From assembly GCA_947594085.1 (NCBI GenBank), contig CANQEB010000157.1, positions 1 through 5,951 of the forward strand: DNA of 5,951 bases. Reading direction: 5' to 3'. The notes beneath the pieces are model-generated. The model was not told the DNA's origin, ran no database searches, and was given only the letters and a program-made list of their open reading frames with translations. The DNA is from an uncultured Lachnospiraceae bacterium (lineage in GTDB: Bacteria; Bacillota; Clostridia; Lachnospirales; Lachnospiraceae). Below are positions 1-5,951 of this stretch, in pieces (positions within the stretch are counted from its first letter, which is position 1; every line of letters begins with the position of its first letter). Both the position numbers and the translations under genes were made by a program.

Positions 1-715
1 GGATTCCCTTGTGCTGCGCCAGTCTCACGGTAAACGCGAGGATGACAGCCGTGATCAGCACCGTCTTGACGATCACGTTGACCGTATTTTCCACTGCATA
101 TCCCTTTTTCTTTTTGTTCCTTCTGCTCAGAGCCTGCGACGCGATATAGATGAGCGCCGCGATCACCCCTGCGACGATGCAGGTGATATTCAGGCCCTCG
201 CCGCCGAACAGATCCGGAATATAGCAGTTCGCGCCGCCACCGAACAGATTGACGAACGTCACGCAGTTCTGAATGGAGACGGTCATACCATCGAGCACCA
301 CATTGCTCAGTCCTCTAAAGATCAGCATGCCCGCCAGCGTCACGATAAAGGGCGGAATCCGCACATAGGCGATCCAGAAACCCTGCCATGCGCCGATGGC
401 GATACCGATCAGCAGCATAATTAGGATCGCCAGGCCCATGTTCATTCCTTTGTTGACCATGAGCACCGCGCCGATCGCACCTACAAAACATACCACGCTG
501 CCGACGGACAGATCGATATTGCCGCCTGTCAGGATGCAGAGCAGCATACCGGTCGCAAGGATAAATACATACGCGTTCTGCGAGATCAGGCTGCTGACAT
601 TCATCGGCAGGAGAATCGCCCCTCCGGTCCGCCACGCAAAAAACGCCGTGATCAGAATCAGCATAAAAATCATCGTATACTTTTTGATAAAATTTAATGA
701 TCGTGTCTTATTCAT
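1..715 (-). CDS. mmsB: Sugar ABC transporter permease, MmsB/GguB type (CUT2 family), 5' part only
   Basis: This is the membrane channel subunit of a monosaccharide importer, expected to work with the ATPase and ChvE-like binding protein encoded just upstream. Reading back from the ATG at 715-713 gives 238 residues with no stop before the window edge, so the C-terminal part is missing. Visible are a short basic N-terminus, hydrophobic segments at about residues 13-29, 45-63, 70-87, 93-110, 175-195 and 215-230, the CUT2 permease signature GGNIDLSVGSV at 64-74, the conserved IPPFIVTLAGM stretch at 120-130, and a very basic loop (RRNKKKK) at 198-204 that should face the cytoplasm. The start lies 6 nt after the ATPase stop. 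An AAAGGAG motif at 733-727, inside the end of the ATPase gene, serves as its RBS with a rather long 11-nt spacing. Family membership is clear; the choice between MmsB/GguB and XylH naming rests on the ChvE-type partner. Confidence 0.93.
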   Translation of the reverse strand, partial: MNKTRSLNFIKKYTMIFMLILITAFFAWRTGGAILLPMNVSSLISQNAYVFILATGMLLCILTGGNIDLSVGSVVCFVGAIGAVLMVNKGMNMGLAILIMLLIGIAIGAWQGFWIAYVRIPPFIVTLAGMLIFRGLSNVVLDGMTVSIQNCVTFVNLFGGGANCYIPDLFGGEGLNITCIVAGVIAALIYIASQALSRRNKKKKGYAVENTVNVIVKTVLITAVILAFTVRLAQHKGI

Positions 716-721
716 AATTCC

Positions 722-2260
722 TTACGCTCCTTTACTGCTGGATTTTAAAATATGCGACATGATGATTTCCTGGGTCGCCTCGCTGCCGTCCAGCTCGCCT
801 ACGATCCTGCCCTCATTCATGACATAGATCCTGTCGCACATCCCGAGGATCTCAGGCAGCTCCGAGGAGATCATGATAACGGTCTTGCCCTCCTCCACCA
901 ACTGATTGATGATGCAGTAGATCTCATATTTCGCCCCGACGTCAATTCCTCTGGTCGGCTCGTCGAGGATCAGCACTTTCGGGTCCGTGAACATCCATTT
1001 GGCGAGCAGTACCTTCTGCTGGTTTCCGCCGCTCAGATTTCCCACGTTCTGCTCCACGGTCGGGCACTTTGTCTTCAATTTCTCCTTATACTCTACCGCC
1101 ACGCCGTACTCTTTGTCCTTGTCGATGATCTTGTGGCTGCTCACGCCGTCCAGATTTGCCAGCGTGGTGTTGACCCTGATCGGGTTGCTTAGGATCAGGC
1201 CGTTGCCCTTGCGGTCTTCCGTCACATACGCCAGACCGTGCCTGATCGCCTCCTGCACCGAATTGAGGTGCAGCTCCTTCCCGTCCATATAGATCTGTCC
1301 GCTGATGTTCGTTCCGTAGCTCTTGCCGAACACGCTCATGGCAAGCTCGGTGCGCCCCGCTCCCATCAGGCCTGAGATGCCGACCACTTCGCCCTTGCGG
1401 GCCTTGATGCTCACGCCATCAACCACCTTGCGCTCGGAGTAGAGCGGATGGTATACGTTCCAGTCCCTAATCTCCAAGCTGACTTCGCCGATATGTTTCT
1501 CGCGTTTCGGGAAACGGTCTGCCAGCTCGCGTCCCACCATTCCTTTGATGATACGCGCCTCCGAAATATCGTCCTTCTCCTTGTCCAGCGTCTCGATCGT
1601 GGAGCCGTCGCGGATGACCGTGATCTTATCCGCCACATAGGAGATCTCGTTCAGCTTGTGGGATATGATAATGGAAGTCATCCCCTGTTTCTTGAACTTG
1701 AGCAGCAGATCGAGCAGCGCCTTGGAGTCCGTCTCGTTCAGAGACGCCGTAGGCTCGTCGAGGATCAGCAGTTTCGCGTTCTTGGCAAGCGCTTTCGCGA
1801 TCTCCACAAGCTGCTGCTTGCCTACGCCTATATCTTTCACCAGTGTCTGCGGAGTCTCCTGCAGACCGACCGTCTTTAGCAGCTCTCCCGCACGTCCGAA
1901 TGTTTCGTTCCAATCTAATCTATATTTATGTCCTCTCTCATTGCCGAGAAACATGTTTTCACCGATCGTCATATACGGAATCAGCGCCAATTCCTGATGG
2001 ATGATCACGATTCCTTTGCCCTCGCTGTCCTTGATCTGATTGAACCGGCAGACCTCGCCGTTGTAGACGATGTCCCCCTCGTAGGACCCGTAAGGATAGA
2101 TACCGCTCAGTACGTTCATCAGCGTGGACTTGCCGGCGCCGTTCTCCCCCACTAACGCGTGGATCTCTCCTTCCTCCACCTTCAGGTTCACATTGTCGAG
2201 CGCCTTTACCCCGGGAAACGTCTTGGTAATATTTTTCATTTCCAGCAAAACCTTTGCCAA
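722..2260 (-). CDS. mmsA: Multiple-monosaccharide ABC transporter ATP-binding protein (MmsA/GguA type)
   Basis: This cytoplasmic double-domain ATPase energises sugar import through the adjacent permease. Counting from the TTG at 2260, it has 512 residues, the usual GguA/XylG length. First domain: Walker [10 protein letters not shown] at 38-46, Q-loop Q89, a degenerate signature (IGVGKQQ) at 144-150, Walker B LLILDEPT at 164-171, H-switch H201. Second domain: a modified Walker [10 protein letters not shown], at 297-305 with Arg303 in place of Lys, a canonical LSGGNQ signature at 409-414, Walker B VLILDEPT at 429-436, and Ser466 at the H-switch position. This split, with each half defective in complementary motifs, is normal for CUT2 sugar ATPases and does not mean decay. 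The frame allows an upstream TTG at 2275, but the GGAGG at 2272-2268 would then lie inside the gene; it sits 7 nt before the TTG at 2260, giving the N-terminus (M)[16 protein letters not shown]. It is cotranscribed with the permease (6-nt gap). Confidence 0.95.
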   Translation of the reverse strand: MAKVLLEMKNITKTFPGVKALDNVNLKVEEGEIHALVGENGAGKSTLMNVLSGIYPYGSYEGDIVYNGEVCRFNQIKDSEGKGIVIIHQELALIPYMTIGENMFLGNERGHKYRLDWNETFGRAGELLKTVGLQETPQTLVKDIGVGKQQLVEIAKALAKNAKLLILDEPTASLNETDSKALLDLLLKFKKQGMTSIIISHKLNEISYVADKITVIRDGSTIETLDKEKDDISEARIIKGMVGRELADRFPKREKHIGEVSLEIRDWNVYHPLYSERKVVDGVSIKARKGEVVGISGLMGAGRTELAMSVFGKSYGTNISGQIYMDGKELHLNSVQEAIRHGLAYVTEDRKGNGLILSNPIRVNTTLANLDGVSSHKIIDKDKEYGVAVEYKEKLKTKCPTVEQNVGNLSGGNQQKVLLAKWMFTDPKVLILDEPTRGIDVGAKYEIYCIINQLVEEGKTVIMISSELPEILGMCDRIYVMNEGRIVGELDGSEATQEIIMSHILKSSSKGA

Positions 2261-2273
2261 CTGTATCCCTCCC
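2261..2273 (-). promoter_or_regulatory. Ribosome binding site that decides the TTG start of mmsA
   Basis: On the minus strand GGGAGGGA lies at 2273-2266, with the GGAGG core at 2272-2268. It is followed after 7 nt by TTG at 2260-2258. That spacing is ideal for the TTG and leaves nothing comparable upstream of the in-frame TTG at 2275. No ATG occurs in frame until residue 8 of the 512-residue form (M in LLEMKN), where no good RBS precedes it. A weak start codon behind a strong RBS fits a moderate ATPase dose. Confidence 0.8.
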
Positions 2274-2332
2274 AAACCAAATTATTGTTGCCGCGTTATA
2301 TCCGAAAGAAACTTCCTGTATTTCTTGAAAAC

Positions 2333-2358
2333 CGGCAGGCGGGGATACCCGCCTGCCG
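2333..2358 (-). terminator. Intercistronic GC-rich hairpin between chvE and mmsA (attenuating terminator or mRNA stabiliser)
   Basis: A perfect 11-bp inverted repeat, CGGCAGGCGGG and CCCGCCTGCCG (arms 2333-2343 and 2348-2358), encloses a 4-nt loop. Read in the direction of the genes it is followed by GTTTTC, a short imperfect U-run, so it could act as a weak, leaky terminator. It begins about 48 nt after the chvE stop and ends about 60 nt before the mmsA RBS. Such hairpins after the binding-protein gene of sugar ABC operons (as known for malE-malF in Escherichia coli) raise the level of binding protein over the membrane parts by protecting the upstream mRNA or stopping some transcripts. The hairpin itself is seen directly; which mechanism applies is inference. 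Confidence 0.75.
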
Positions 2359-2406
2359 TATCACTATTTACTCATACGGAAACTGCAAAGCAGCTTTCCT
2401 CATATT

Positions 2407-3591
2407 TTACTGCAAATCGCTCTCCGAATAGTAACCGGAATCTACCAACAGCTCTTTATAGTTGTTCACGTCCGCGAATACAGGCTCGCAGAGATAGGAC
2501 GGAACCACTCCCTTGCCGTTGTCATAGGTCTCTGTGTCGTTGACAGGCGCTTCGCCGCCCTTCATGATCGCGTCAACCATCTCTACAACTTTCGATGCGA
2601 GAGTACGCGTATCCTTGAAGATGGACATGGACTGTTTGCCTGCGATCATGTTCTTAACGTTGGCAATGTCGCAGTCCTGCCCTGTGATGATCGGCCAGTC
2701 GCCCGTGTAGTTCGCCTCCAGGGAATTCTCAACGCCGAGCGCCGTAGAGTCGTTGGAGCACAGAACCGCATCCAGCTTCGTACCGTCCGCATAGTTGGCA
2801 GAGATGATGGCATCCATTCTCGACTGAGCCGTCTCTGTGGACCAGTTAGCTGTGGCAACCGTCTCAAAATCCGTCTGGCCGGACTTCACTACCAGTTTGC
2901 CCGCGTCAATGTAAGGCTGCAGAACATCCATAGCGCCGCCGAAGAAGTATCTCGCGTTGTTGTCGCCGGGATCGCCTGTCACCAGCTCGATGTTAAACGG
3001 CCCTGCCGCATTGTCCAGATCGAGCTGATCCCTGATATACTCGCCCTGCTTTGTCCCTACCATATAATTGTCAAACGTCGCATAGTAGGAAACCGCGTCG
3101 GAGTTCATGATCAGACGGTCGTAAGCGATAACAGGGATATTCTTCTCTTTGGCCTGTTCCAGCACTGTCCCCAGCGAATCGCCGTCGATGGACGCGATAA
3201 CGAGAAGCTGACAGCCGGAGTTGATCATATTCTCGATCTGGGAAACCTGTGTCGCTATATCGTTGGCAGCGTACTGAAGATCGACTTCATAGCCTGCCGC
3301 CTCCAACTCAGCCTGCATGTTGGAACCGTCCTGATTCCATCTCTGCAGATCCTTGGTGGGCATCGCCACGCCTACCTTGCCGCCGCCCGCAGCCGTATCC
3401 GCCGCAGCGTCACCTGTCTCCGCAGCGCTGTCCGCCGCCGTGTCTGCGCTCTCCTCCGTTCCGGATGCGGAATCGGAAGCATCGGCGGATGCCGCAGTGC
3501 TGCCGGAGCTGCCGGAATTGCCGCCGCATCCTGTTAACACGGATGCAACCATGGCTGTCGCCAGAATCATGCTCAACAATTTTTTCTTCAT
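2407..3591 (-). CDS. chvE: ChvE-type multiple-monosaccharide-binding lipoprotein
   Basis: This is the extracellular, membrane-anchored sugar receptor of the importer. The 394-residue product starts with a lipoprotein signal (MKKKLLSMILATAMVASVLTGC), with lipobox LTGC and acceptor Cys22. A low-complexity linker rich in Ser, Ala, Asp, Glu and Thr follows (about 23-71), then the periplasmic-binding fold from KVGVAMPTKD (72-81). It matches remembered Agrobacterium ChvE closely throughout: SQIENMINSG, VIASIDGDSL, VIAYDRLI, SYYATFDN, GPFNIEL, KLVVKSGQ, DAVLCSNDS, GQDCDI, SIFKDTRTLA, VVPSYL, and the ending LLVDSGYYSESDLQ. Residues at sugar-contact positions of the ChvE/XylF family are kept: Arg84/Trp85, Asp158/Arg159, Asp174/Asn175, Trp250, Asn280/Asp281, Asp306, Lys326. 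Related proteins bind xylose, arabinose, glucose and galactose; the ligand here cannot be fixed. A GGGAGG RBS lies 6 nt upstream of the ATG. It is the first gene of the transporter operon. Confidence 0.95.
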   Translation of the reverse strand: MKKKLLSMILATAMVASVLTGCGGNSGSSGSTAASADASDSASGTEESADTAADSAAETGDAAADTAAGGGKVGVAMPTKDLQRWNQDGSNMQAELEAAGYEVDLQYAANDIATQVSQIENMINSGCQLLVIASIDGDSLGTVLEQAKEKNIPVIAYDRLIMNSDAVSYYATFDNYMVGTKQGEYIRDQLDLDNAAGPFNIELVTGDPGDNNARYFFGGAMDVLQPYIDAGKLVVKSGQTDFETVATANWSTETAQSRMDAIISANYADGTKLDAVLCSNDSTALGVENSLEANYTGDWPIITGQDCDIANVKNMIAGKQSMSIFKDTRTLASKVVEMVDAIMKGGEAPVNDTETYDNGKGVVPSYLCEPVFADVNNYKELLVDSGYYSESDLQ

Positions 3592-3596
3592 GTTTT

Positions 3597-3603
3597 TCCT
3601 CCC
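3597..3603 (-). promoter_or_regulatory. Strong RBS of chvE
   Basis: Minus-strand GGGAGGA lies at 3603-3597, with a short A-rich spacer to the ATG at 3591-3589. It is a near-perfect Gram-positive Shine-Dalgarno site, in keeping with high-level synthesis of the binding protein, and it supports the annotated start. Confidence 0.8.
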
Positions 3604-3631
3604 TTAATTTTATGTTATTTTTGGGTTCTCC

Positions 3632-3663
3632 GCAGATGCCGCGATCTGTATCCCGCCATCTGC
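3632..3663 (-). promoter_or_regulatory. Inverted repeat at the chvE promoter/leader: candidate operator or leader hairpin
   Basis: Two 10-nt arms, 3632-3641 and 3654-3663, are complementary at 9 of 10 positions (core GCAGATG and CATCTGC) around a 12-nt spacer. They lie just downstream of a candidate -10 box and upstream of the chvE RBS. The upstream arm would straddle the predicted transcription start. It may be a regulator binding site or may fold as a stem in the 5' leader. The repeat is directly visible; its role and the protein that would use it are inference. Confidence 0.45.
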
Positions 3664-3666
3664 ATG

Positions 3667-3695
3667 ATTTTAATTTAACACAAAAACGGTAGGAA
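3667..3695 (-). promoter_or_regulatory. Candidate promoter of the chvE-mmsA-mmsB operon
   Basis: Minus-strand TAAAAT (3672-3667) is a 5-of-6 match to the sigma-A -10 box. It is preceded after 17 nt by TTCCTA (3695-3690), a poor -35 box with 3 of 6 matches. The region is AT-rich, and a poor -35 box is common where an AraC-type activator is needed. The predicted start would be near 3660, giving a leader of about 70 nt. An 8-bp direct repeat of ATGATTTT (plus strand, 3664-3671 and 3702-3709) spaced 38 bp apart overlaps and flanks this promoter. No convincing CcpA (cre) site was found. The -10/-35 choice is tentative. Confidence 0.35.
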
Positions 3696-3738
3696 TAATT
3701 TATGATTTTCTTCACATTTTTAAATGGGATGTCAGCAT

Positions 3739-3784
3739 AAAAAGGATGCAATAGCACAAATTTGTCCTGCCTTGCATCTTTTTT
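3739..3784 (-). terminator. Intrinsic terminator after the sensor-type binding protein gene
   Basis: Read on the minus strand, a run of six A (3784-3779) leads into GATGCAA (3778-3772). The complementary TTGCATC follows at 3751-3745, then C and five T (3743-3739). The loop holds further self-complementary sequence (ACAAATTTGT). The A-run and T-run can extend the stem past a single unpaired C. It begins about 33 nt after the stop at 3818 and ends the regulator/sensor transcript before the chvE promoter. Because the stem is flanked by A and T runs it could in part work in both directions. Confidence 0.75.
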
Positions 3785-3817
3785 CAAAAAAATCCTATTG
3801 TATTTTCGCAGATTTCG

Positions 3818-4894
3818 TCACTCGTCCGTTTGCGGCATCTTCTCCGGCACGTTCAGATAGACGTCCTCCTTCAGGTGAAACCCGCTGCCGATGATAACGT
3901 CGTCTATATTATCCCGGTTCACGCTGACCGGCTCCAGGCCGATGTACGGGATCTCATAATTTCCGTTCTCCAGCACGGTCACATCCTCCCCCTGCAGGCT
4001 TTCTCCGCGCGCCAGGGCCACGGATGCCTCCGCCGCTCTCGTGGCCAGTTTCTCCACGGGCTTGTAGACCGTCATGATCTGTGTGCCTTCCACGATCCTC
4101 TGGCACGCAGCCAGATCCGCATCCTGTCCCACCACCGGAATATCGCCCGCCATGCGGTTCTCCGACAGGGCGCGCACCACCTGTGTGGCCAGATCGTCGT
4201 TGCCGCACATAATGGCGTCCGTCTTCTCTAAGAGCGCCTCGTGGCTGTATATGTAAGCAGCTGCCAGCTCGGCCTTCCAACCCTGCGCGTGGGCGGAGTC
4301 GAGAATCGTCACGCCGTTGTCCTCCATCACGCGCACAAACGCGTCCTCCACCATGGACACATTGCTGTCCGTAGGCGAGCCACCCAGCATCAGCACATTC
4401 CCGCCGCCGTTCTCTCCGCCGATCCCTTCGTCCACAAGCGCCTGCGCCATCATCGTCCCCACCATTTCGTTGTCAAAGGAAATATACAGATCCACGTCCG
4501 CATTTCTGATCAGGCGGTCGTAGGCCACGATCCTAATGCCCGCGTCCTTCGCTTTCTCCACGGACTCCTGCAGGGCATCCGAGTCAATGCATATGATGAC
4601 GATAACGTCCATCCCCTTCCGGATAAAATAGTCGATCTGTTTCTTCTGCTCCTCAATGTCCCCGTTGGCATTCTGCACGTTGACCTCCGCTCCCAGTTCT
4701 TTCGCCACGGACACGAAGACGTCCCTGTCCCGCTGCCATCTCTCGATGACAAAGGAGTCAAAGCTCATGCCGATCCGGATGCCAGGCGCCTGCTCTTCGC
4801 TCTCTGTCTGATCGTCCTCCTCCCTACCGCAGGCCGCCACGCCCACGCACAGCAACAACGCTGCCAGCAGGAGTATCCCTCTACATGTTCTCAT
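3818..4894 (-). CDS. XylF-like sugar-binding lipoprotein, probable sensor paralogue (XylFII-like)
   Basis: The 358-residue product is a second periplasmic-binding-fold sugar protein. A lipoprotein signal ends in VAAC (Cys22), followed by a short acidic linker (25-36) and the domain from IRIGMSFDSF. It resembles Escherichia coli XylF more than its ChvE neighbour does: IERWQRDRD at 50-58, VQNANG at 73-78, AYDRLIRNADVDLYISFDNE at 124-143, GGSPTDSN at 171-178, GQDADLA at 256-262, GTQIMTVYKP at 270-279. Expected sugar contacts are present: Arg52, Asp126/Arg127, Asp141/Asn142, Trp206, Asn232/Asp233, Asp258, Lys278; so it should still bind a pentose or related sugar. Its ATG overlaps the regulator gene by 14 nt and has AGGAG at 4905-4901 with 6-nt spacing, which implies translational coupling. 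A terminator separates it from the transporter. This context favours a sensing partner of a two-component system, as for XylFII of Clostridium beijerinckii, over plain transport. A second uptake receptor for the same permease is the alternative. Confidence 0.9.
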   Translation of the reverse strand: MRTCRGILLLAALLLCVGVAACGREEDDQTESEEQAPGIRIGMSFDSFVIERWQRDRDVFVSVAKELGAEVNVQNANGDIEEQKKQIDYFIRKGMDVIVIICIDSDALQESVEKAKDAGIRIVAYDRLIRNADVDLYISFDNEMVGTMMAQALVDEGIGGENGGGNVLMLGGSPTDSNVSMVEDAFVRVMEDNGVTILDSAHAQGWKAELAAAYIYSHEALLEKTDAIMCGNDDLATQVVRALSENRMAGDIPVVGQDADLAACQRIVEGTQIMTVYKPVEKLATRAAEASVALARGESLQGEDVTVLENGNYEIPYIGLEPVSVNRDNIDDVIIGSGFHLKEDVYLNVPEKMPQTDE

Positions 4895-5951
4895 AGGCCG
4901 CTCCTCTCTCCGCCTTGTACTCCGTGGGCGTCACTCCTACGTTCTTCTTGAAGGATCTGCTGAAATAATTCGGATCCGCATAGCCCACCATGGAACAGAT
5001 CTCCTTCATGGAGCGATCCGTCGTCGTCAAAAGCTCCTTCGCCCTGTCCATACGGATCCCCGTCAGATATTCCACAAATCCTTCGCCCGTCTCCTCCTTG
5101 AATATCTTGCTGAAATAGTAGGGGCTGATGTTCACCTGCTTTGACACGTCGTCCAGAGAAATATCCCTGCCGTAATTGTTCAGGATATATGCTTTCGCCT
5201 GCTCGATCAGCCCCATGGACTTCTCCGTGGCCTTGTGCAGAATGTTCCGGCACGCCTCCCTGATCTTGGTGAGAAACCACCCGCGCAGCCCTTCCATGTC
5301 TTCTCCCGCATCCATCACGGCGGGGAGATACTCCTTGCGGGTGTTGAACTCGTAAGTCATACCGCCGTTCTCGTAGGCGATATGCTCCGCCCAAAGCACA
5401 AATTCCAACACTTTCAGCCGAATATCCATCAGGCTGTCCGGATAATTCTGCGTCATCCAATCGAAAAACTCTCCCGCCGTCAGCGCCGCGCGGTTTACCT
5501 CCCCCTTTTTCACCTCTTCAAACAATCGTCTCTCCAGATGGATCGGATAGTTGCCGCCGTACTCGCAGCGGATCGGGAGATCGTCCGCGTGAGCCACGCT
5601 ACCCGTAGTTCTGACGAGGGCGTTCAGCGCCTCCTCGTAGGAGCTCCTGGCCTCGCGCACATGCCTGACGGAGCCGATGCCGATGCGGAAATTGCCTCCC
5701 GTCTTTTTCCGCAGATCCCTGACCATCTGTCTGGACTTCTCGATCAGCCCAATTCTCGTGCCGTAGTCCATCTCTCCCTCGTCCCAGGGCGCCATGACGG
5801 CGATCTTATTCGCCATGACCGAGCCGACGATACAGCCTGGAAGTCCTTCTTTCAACGCCTCGCGCACCTCCTGCTCATGGCGGCTGATGCGCACGCTGCT
5901 CCCCACCGCATTGGTCATATGGCTGCCCTTCTGCGCGTCGCCGCAGACTAC
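4881..5951 (-). CDS. YesN/AraC-family transcriptional regulator, C-terminal part (N-terminus outside window)
   Basis: The frame is open through the window edge; 356 residues are visible, so the Met at 5918 is probably internal. The last 111 residues form an AraC-type DNA-binding domain with two helix-turn-helix units: SLDDVSKQVNISPYYFSKIF at visible 265-284, and MKEICSMVGYADPNYFSRSFKK at about 315-336, followed by the typical GVTPTEYK end. Before it, at about 40-115, lies a segment like the degenerate GGDEF-like (CdaR-type) domain of many YesN regulators (FRIGIGSVRHVREARSSYEEALNAL). YesN response regulators of about 500 residues start with a receiver domain; one may lie outside the window, but this cannot be checked here. 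The 14-nt overlap with the binding-protein gene ties the two in one operon. The likely target is the chvE promoter near 3670. Alternative: a one-component AraC regulator with another sensory N-terminus. Confidence 0.88.
   Translation of the reverse strand, partial: VVCGDAQKGSHMTNAVGSSVRISRHEQEVREALKEGLPGCIVGSVMANKIAVMAPWDEGEMDYGTRIGLIEKSRQMVRDLRKKTGGNFRIGIGSVRHVREARSSYEEALNALVRTTGSVAHADDLPIRCEYGGNYPIHLERRLFEEVKKGEVNRAALTAGEFFDWMTQNYPDSLMDIRLKVLEFVLWAEHIAYENGGMTYEFNTRKEYLPAVMDAGEDMEGLRGWFLTKIREACRNILHKATEKSMGLIEQAKAYILNNYGRDISLDDVSKQVNISPYYFSKIFKEETGEGFVEYLTGIRMDRAKELLTTTDRSMKEICSMVGYADPNYFSRSFKKNVGVTPTEYKAERGAAYENM
4901..4905 (-). promoter_or_regulatory. RBS of the sensor-type binding protein inside the regulator gene
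   Basis: AGGAG on the minus strand lies 6 nt before the ATG at 4894-4892, within the last codons of the regulator. It supports the ATG that overlaps the regulator stop by 14 nt and indicates coupled translation of the two products. Confidence 0.7.

Noticed and set aside
297..305. Possible decay of the second ATPase domain because its Walker A (residues 297-305 of the ATPase) has Arg instead of Lys
   Set aside because: This substitution and the degenerate first signature are standard for CUT2 sugar ATPases such as XylG, MglA and GguA.
11..827. Plus-strand open frames of 137 and 143 codons and a minus-strand 106-codon frame
   Set aside because: They lie opposite or out of frame within the permease gene (715 to the edge), which has clear CUT2 motifs; their translations are rich in Arg/His or otherwise of shadow composition and match nothing.
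752..2155. Several plus-strand and alternate minus-strand frames of 75-146 codons across the ATPase gene
   Set aside because: The ATPase frame has all expected motifs in order over 512 residues; the others are shadows caused by GC-biased codons and lack plausible RBS.
2124..2543. Plus-strand 139- and 90-codon frames running through the gap between mmsA and chvE
   Set aside because: They straddle the ends of two well-supported genes and read through the hairpin; no domain-like sequence or RBS was seen.
3700..3720. Possible CcpA (cre) site around TGTGAAGAAAATCA on the minus strand
   Set aside because: It lacks the central CG and matches the consensus at too few positions.
3249..3787. Plus-strand 147- and 84-codon frames and a minus-strand 125-codon frame near the chvE 5' end and upstream gap
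   Set aside because: Their composition reflects the repetitive linker-coding DNA of chvE (Pro/Arg/Ala-rich). The minus-strand frame starts in the terminator region and is out of frame with chvE.
3592..3817. Riboswitch or small RNA in the gap upstream of chvE
   Set aside because: Apart from the terminator and the inverted repeat I see no conserved aptamer-like layout; the leader after the predicted start is only about 70 nt.
4241..4951. Plus-strand 236-codon frame opposite the XylF-like gene
   Set aside because: Long, but antisense to a protein with a clear lipobox and XylF motifs throughout; the His/Arg/Val/Leu-rich translation is a typical shadow.

Overview
The window reads as one minus-strand sugar-uptake and sugar-sensing locus. 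It most likely comes from a Gram-positive Clostridia genome of the Lachnospiraceae type. This is inferred from moderately high GC coding DNA with AT-rich intergenic gaps, strong GGAGG-type ribosome binding sites, lipoprotein signal peptides on both solute-binding proteins, a YesN-like AraC regulator and a TTG start. The exact taxon cannot be read from the sequence.

Layout in the direction of transcription, from high to low coordinates: (1) 5951-4881, the C-terminal 356 residues of a YesN/AraC-family regulator whose N-terminus lies outside the window; (2) 4894-3818, a XylF-like sugar-binding lipoprotein that overlaps the regulator by 14 nt; (3) 3817-3592, an AT-rich gap holding an intrinsic terminator, a candidate promoter with an inverted repeat, and a strong RBS; (4) 3591-2407, a ChvE-type multiple-monosaccharide-binding lipoprotein; (5) 2406-2261, a gap with an 11-bp perfect GC-rich hairpin and an RBS placed for a TTG start; (6) 2260-722, the double-domain CUT2 sugar ATPase (MmsA/GguA type); (7) 715 to the window edge, the first 238 residues of the matching permease (MmsB/GguB type). 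Gene 7 leaves the window still open.

Genes 4, 6 and 7 form a complete-order chvE-mmsA-mmsB importer: binding protein, ATPase, permease. Genes 1 and 2 look like a sensing/regulatory cassette. The second binding protein keeps the sugar-contacting residues of XylF, is translationally coupled to the regulator rather than to the transporter, and is cut off from the transporter by a terminator. This resembles the XylFII-LytS-YesN arrangement described in Clostridium beijerinckii, where a dedicated binding protein presents sugar to a histidine kinase that controls xylFGH. A kinase gene, if present, would lie beyond base 5951 and is not visible. I found no RNA genes, CRISPR arrays, insertion sequences or phage features. 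The system is a recognisable family, not an entirely new one; the interest is in the sensor-type paralogue and the control elements in the two gaps.
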